Source: CAVSMC01 sp963798655
GTDB lineage: Bacteria > Pseudomonadota > Gammaproteobacteria > Burkholderiales > Casimicrobiaceae
Assembly: GCA_963798655.1 (NCBI GenBank)
Contig: CAWCUH010000009.1
Coordinates: 52,637 to 116,636 of the forward strand
DNA length: 64,000 nt
Reading direction: 5' to 3'
A program made the translations under genes and the position numbers. The notes under the pieces were generated by a model, which saw only the letters and a list, made by a program, of their open reading frames with translations, searched no databases and had not been told where the DNA came from. Positions 60,833 through 64,000 of the stretch are shown piece after piece. Each line of letters opens with the position of its first letter. Position 1 is the first letter of the stretch.

Positions 60833-61993
60833 CTAGCACTGCGAGGGCACCACAACGCCCCATTCCCGCAGGATCTGCTCGGTGTGGGCGCCGTACTGCG
60901 GCGCGGGATGGCGCACCTCGCACGGCGTGCCGGACAGCTTCACCGGAAAGCCGAGCATCTTCACGCTGCCGTGGCCCGGATGCTCGACTTCGATCACCAT
61001 GTCCTGACTCCTCGTTTGGGGATCGCTCAACGCCTGCGCGATGTTCTGCACGATGCCGCAAGGTACGCCCGCCGCATTGAGCTTCGCGACCCAGTGGCTT
61101 TGCGTATCGAAGCGCACGCGCTCGTTGATGAGCGCGTTCAGGTCCGTGCGGTTCACCACCCGCAAGGCGTTCGTGGCGAACCGAGGCTCTTCCAACAGGT
61201 GCTGCAGGCCGATGGTCGCCATGAACTTATCGAGCACGACTTCGGTGCTAGGCGCGACCGCGATGTCGCCGTCCTTGGCCGTGAAAAGGCCGTATGGCGA
61301 GGCGATGGGATGATCGTTGCCGGTGCGCGCGGGCAACTCGCCAGTCGCGAGGTGGTCGGCGGCGAAGTACGCGAACATGCTCATGATCGCCGCCATCATC
61401 GAAGCTTCTACGCGCTGTCCGATGCCGGTCCTGTCGCGCACGCGCAGCGCATTGACGATGCCGAATGCGCAATAGAGACCCGCGATCAAGTCGGTCAGCG
61501 GCGGACCCGCGCGCAACGGCGCCGCGTCGGGGTCGCCGTTTACGCTCATGAAACCGCTCATCGCCTGGATGACGAAATCGAATGCGGGGCGCTGCGCATA
61601 GGGACCCGTCGAGCCGTAGCCGTTCACGCTTGCTACCACGAGGCGCGGATTGAGGCGGGCGAGCATCGCCTCATCGAAGCCCATCTTCGCGAGCACGCCC
61701 GGCCGGAAGTTTTCGACCAGAACGTCGGCGCGCTCAAGCAGCCGCGCGAGCATGGCCCTGCCTTCCTCCGAGCGAACATCGACGACGATCGAGCGCTTAT
61801 TGCGGTTGAACGATGCGAAATACCAGGAGAGGCCGTCGACCGTGGCACCGATATTGCGGATCGGATCGCCGTCGCCCGGGCCTTCCACCTTCACAACGTC
61901 CGCTCCCATGTCGGCCAGGACCATCGTGCAAAACGGACCCGACAGGATGCGGGTCAGGTCGACCACTCTGATGCCTGAAAGCGGCTGTTCCAT
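60833..61993 (-). CDS. CaiB/BaiF family CoA-transferase
   Basis: The 386-residue class III CoA-transferase has IRVVDLTRILSGPFCTMVLADMGADVVKVE, RNKRSIVVDVRSEEGRAM and VLVENFRPGVL. The catalytic aspartate is in PPLTDLIAGLYCAFG. It is the last gene of a leftward cluster with an HMG-CoA-lyase-type enzyme 6 bp upstream. The pairing suggests that it activates a hydroxy-acid as its CoA thioester for cleavage by the lyase. Confidence 0.9.
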   Translation of the reverse strand: MEQPLSGIRVVDLTRILSGPFCTMVLADMGADVVKVEGPGDGDPIRNIGATVDGLSWYFASFNRNKRSIVVDVRSEEGRAMLARLLERADVLVENFRPGVLAKMGFDEAMLARLNPRLVVASVNGYGSTGPYAQRPAFDFVIQAMSGFMSVNGDPDAAPLRAGPPLTDLIAGLYCAFGIVNALRVRDRTGIGQRVEASMMAAIMSMFAYFAADHLATGELPARTGNDHPIASPYGLFTAKDGDIAVAPSTEVVLDKFMATIGLQHLLEEPRFATNALRVVNRTDLNALINERVRFDTQSHWVAKLNAAGVPCGIVQNIAQALSDPQTRSQDMVIEVEHPGHGSVKMLGFPVKLSGTPCEVRHPAPQYGAHTEQILREWGVVVPSQC

Positions 61994-61999
61994 CGTCGC

Positions 62000-62971
62000 T
62001 CAGCCCGCGGCCGTGCGCACGGCCGCGACCGAGTGCAGCCGCAGCCGCGGACCGGCGCGCATCACCTGACCGGTCAGCGGCCTGCCGAGCAGTTCTTCGA
62101 TGTAGAGCGCGACGGCGATCGCCTTGTCGAGGTCAACGCCGGTCTCGTAGCCGCTCTCGTCGAGCAGGTACAGCAGGTCCTCGGTGCAGATGTTGCCCGT
62201 CGCGCCGGCCGCGAACGGACAGCCGCCGAGGCCGCCGACAGAAGAGTCGAAGCGGCGGATACCTTCCTCGAGTCCGACCACGACGTTCGCAAGCCCGATG
62301 CCCCGCGTGTTATGCAGGTGCAGGCCCAAGATGGCGTGAGGAAATTCCGAGCGCATCGCGCGCACGACGCCGCGGATGTTGCGCGGGGTAGCCATGCCCG
62401 TAGTGTCGGAGAGCGTGATGCACTGTACGCCCGACTTGACGTAGCCCTCGCCTATGCGCAGCACGTCCGACACCGACACGTCGCCTTCGAACGGGCAACC
62501 GAAGCACGTTGCGATGGCGCCGATCAGACCGATGTCGTTCTCGCGCAGCTTGTCCGCGACCGCCGCGAAGCCGACGATCGACTCGTCGATGGTGCGGTTT
62601 AGGTTCTTCTTGTTGTGCGTGTTCGATCCCGAGCAGAGCAGCACCGCGGCATCGAGCGTCGTCTTAGCCGCACGCTCCGCCGCACGCAGGTTCGGCACCA
62701 GTGCCGTCAACGTCGTGCCCGGACGCCGCGCGATTCCGGCAAGCACCTCTTCGGCATCGGCCAGCTGCGGCACGGCCTTGGGCGAGACGAACGAAGTGAC
62801 CTCGATCGTGCGAATGCCGGCCTCGATCATACGGTTGACGAGATCGATCTTCTGCGCGGCGGGAACGATCCTTTTCTCGATCTGCAGCCCGTCGCGCGTG
62901 CCGACCTCGATCACCTCGACGGCGCGGTCGCTCGCCGGGCGAAGCGACGCCTCGAATACCTTGCGACTCAT
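62000..62971 (-). CDS. HMG-CoA lyase family protein
   Basis: The 323-residue enzyme has the DRE-TIM barrel fold: VIEVGTRDGLQIEKRIV, IEVTSFVSPKAVPQLADAEE, the G-C-P-F-E-G-D-V segment and GLHLHNTRGIGLANV. The catalytic-cysteine loop is GGLGGCPFAAGATGNICTEDLLYLL. It cleaves 3-hydroxy-3-methylglutaryl-CoA or a similar branched hydroxyacyl-CoA such as citramalyl-CoA. Clustering with a CoA-transferase and a LeuC-type dehydratase favours the second; this is inference. Confidence 0.9.
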   Translation of the reverse strand: MSRKVFEASLRPASDRAVEVIEVGTRDGLQIEKRIVPAAQKIDLVNRMIEAGIRTIEVTSFVSPKAVPQLADAEEVLAGIARRPGTTLTALVPNLRAAERAAKTTLDAAVLLCSGSNTHNKKNLNRTIDESIVGFAAVADKLRENDIGLIGAIATCFGCPFEGDVSVSDVLRIGEGYVKSGVQCITLSDTTGMATPRNIRGVVRAMRSEFPHAILGLHLHNTRGIGLANVVVGLEEGIRRFDSSVGGLGGCPFAAGATGNICTEDLLYLLDESGYETGVDLDKAIAVALYIEELLGRPLTGQVMRAGPRLRLHSVAAVRTAAG

Positions 62972-62993
62972 GATGTGCCCCTTCCCCGAATCT

Positions 62994-63805
62994 CTACGGC
63001 ACTTGTGCGCCGGACGTGACGCGCGGCGTGCCTTCGGCCGTGTAGCCGCCGTCGACGTACAGTACAGCGCCGGTGATGTAGTGCGCCGCGTCGGACGCGA
63101 GAAACGCCACGGCGCGGCCGATGTCCTCGGGCTCGCCGATGGCCCCCACGGCACCCGTGCGAGCACCGCCTGGCGCAACGCGATGTCCTCCGGCTTGGTG
63201 CTCTTGTAGAGCTGGATGTTGATATCGGTCGAGATGGTGCCCGACGCAACCACGTTGACGTTGATCTTGTGCGGCGCGAGCTCGACGGCGAGCTGCTTGC
63301 TGAACATGTCGATCGCCGCCTTGGTCGAGCAATACGGGCCCATGTTCGCCTTCGCCACCCGCCCGTGGATGGACGAGATGCTGACGATCTTGCCGCCGCC
63401 GCCGCGGGCGACCATGTGCCGGCCCGCGAGGCGCGAGCAGTGGAAGCAGCCGTAGAAGTTTGTATGGACGACGCGATCCCACTCCTCGAGCGGGATGTCC
63501 AGGATCGACTTGCGTGCGACGATCCCGGCGTTGTTCACCATGATGTCGATACGGCCGAACTTCTGCAGCACGGCATCGACGAGGCGCTCGGCTTCCGCAT
63601 ACGCGCCGACGTCGGCCTGGATCGCTTCGGCGCTCCCGCCGTCTTTGCGGATCACCTGCACCACCGCTTCGGCGGCATCGCGATCGCTCACGTAGTTCAC
63701 GGCGACGCGCGCGCCTTCCTTGGCGAGCGTATGTGCGATGCCGCGTCCTATGCCCCGGGCCCCGCCTGTCACGATCGCGACCTTGCCTTGCAACTGCAGA
63801 TCCAT
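62994..63805 (-). pseudogene. SDR family oxidoreductase with a single-base frameshift
   Basis: From ATG 63803-63805 it encodes the SDR core: IVTGGARGIGRGIA (cofactor loop), VNNAGIV, SISSIHGRV, and the catalytic Y-x-x-x-K in GPYCSTKAAID. After LARVPWG the frame fails. Adding one G to the run of five at 63143-63147 restores the rest: AIGEPEDIGRAVAFLASDAA, then ITGAVLYVDGG, ending at 62994. It is either a true frameshift that removes the C-terminal strand or a homopolymer error. Confidence 0.8.
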
Positions 63806-63828
63806 TCTGCGCTCCTCGTTCGTCCTCG

Positions 63829-64000
63829 TTAGCTGCAGTGCGCGGCGGGCTGTTGTGCTTCGATGCGCCTGCGCAGCTCCTCGAAGGACACGAGCTCGCC
63901 GGCAATCGCGCTCGCCGCCACCGTCGCCGCACTCGCCAGCCACAGCTTGCCGGGGCCGCTGCGCCCGGGAAAGTTGCGGTTCTGCGCACTGACGGTCACC
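63829..64000 (-). CDS. aconitase/LeuC-type dehydratase large subunit (partial, 5' end outside window)
   Basis: Only the last 56 residues are seen: SAQNRNFPGRSGPGKLW, then LASAATVAASAIAGELV. N-R-N-F-x-G-R and the S-A-x-T-V-A-A-S-A-I-x-G helix are the C-terminal signature of isopropylmalate dehydratase large subunits. In this cluster it may interconvert mesaconate or itaconate and citramalate rather than isopropylmalates. Confidence 0.85.
   Translation of the reverse strand, partial: VTVSAQNRNFPGRSGPGKLWLASAATVAASAIAGELVSFEELRRRIEAQQPAAHCS

Overview
The window is about two thirds or more G+C over most of its length, with very high codon bias and long antisense shadow frames. The gene order surE-pcm-nlpD-rpoS, the alaC-hom-thrC block, a three-subunit transhydrogenase and a DUF1631 gene point to a betaproteobacterium, probably a deep or unnamed Burkholderiales-like lineage. 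I cannot name a genus from the sequence alone.

Region 1 (1-46.7 kb) is ordinary chromosome. It holds a GNAT acetyltransferase end, an EVE-domain protein, a tartrate-dehydrogenase-type enzyme, pntAA-pntAB-pntB, a decayed adenylate cyclase, a CaiB/BaiF CoA-transferase overlapping a very large CPBP membrane protease, a peptide-type binding protein, hrpA, a DUF1631 protein, a CinA-like protein, a MaoC protein with an internal deletion, pyrD, mltB, pgi, ppc, the surE-pcm-nlpD-rpoS cluster, a MoxR-DUF58-TgpA operon (tgpA frameshifted), a histone-deacetylase-like amidohydrolase, a Rieske protein with an ABC-2 exporter, an HDOD protein, a Mth938-like protein and the alanine/threonine branch alaC-hom-thrC. 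thrC is followed by a C13-peptidase-like membrane protein that seems to lack its catalytic histidine. Two families of REP-like inverted repeats lie at gene ends or starts (20.08, 25.09 and 31.77 kb).

Region 2 (46,745-60,138) is an integrated element of about 13.3 kb in the initiator tRNA-fMet gene. A 45-bp direct repeat of the tRNA 3' half marks both ends (46,777-46,821 and 60,094-60,138). All element genes read leftward: tyrosine integrase, a hypothetical, an AlpA-type regulator, a small ORF, a zinc-finger primase, a TOPRIM primase-helicase, a DUF5681 protein and small ORFs. No capsid, portal, large terminase or conjugation gene is visible, so it resembles a P4-type satellite or a minimal integrative element. 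Its far end carries a lower-GC two-gene cargo: a DUF362/double [4Fe-4S] protein with an unusual C-terminal extension, overlapping a 90-residue protein. The core has been rearranged. A 1,265-bp segment is tandemly duplicated with an intact IS3-family element at the junction, and an IS66-family element with a perfect 8-bp target duplication sits inside the second copy.

Region 3 (60.2-64 kb), outside the island, begins with a dead IS3-family remnant. A leftward catabolic cluster follows: an aconitase/LeuC-type dehydratase (partial), an SDR (frameshifted in a G run), an HMG-CoA-lyase-family enzyme and a second CaiB/BaiF CoA-transferase. Together these suggest activation and cleavage of a branched C5-C6 hydroxy-acid such as citramalate; the substrate is inferred.
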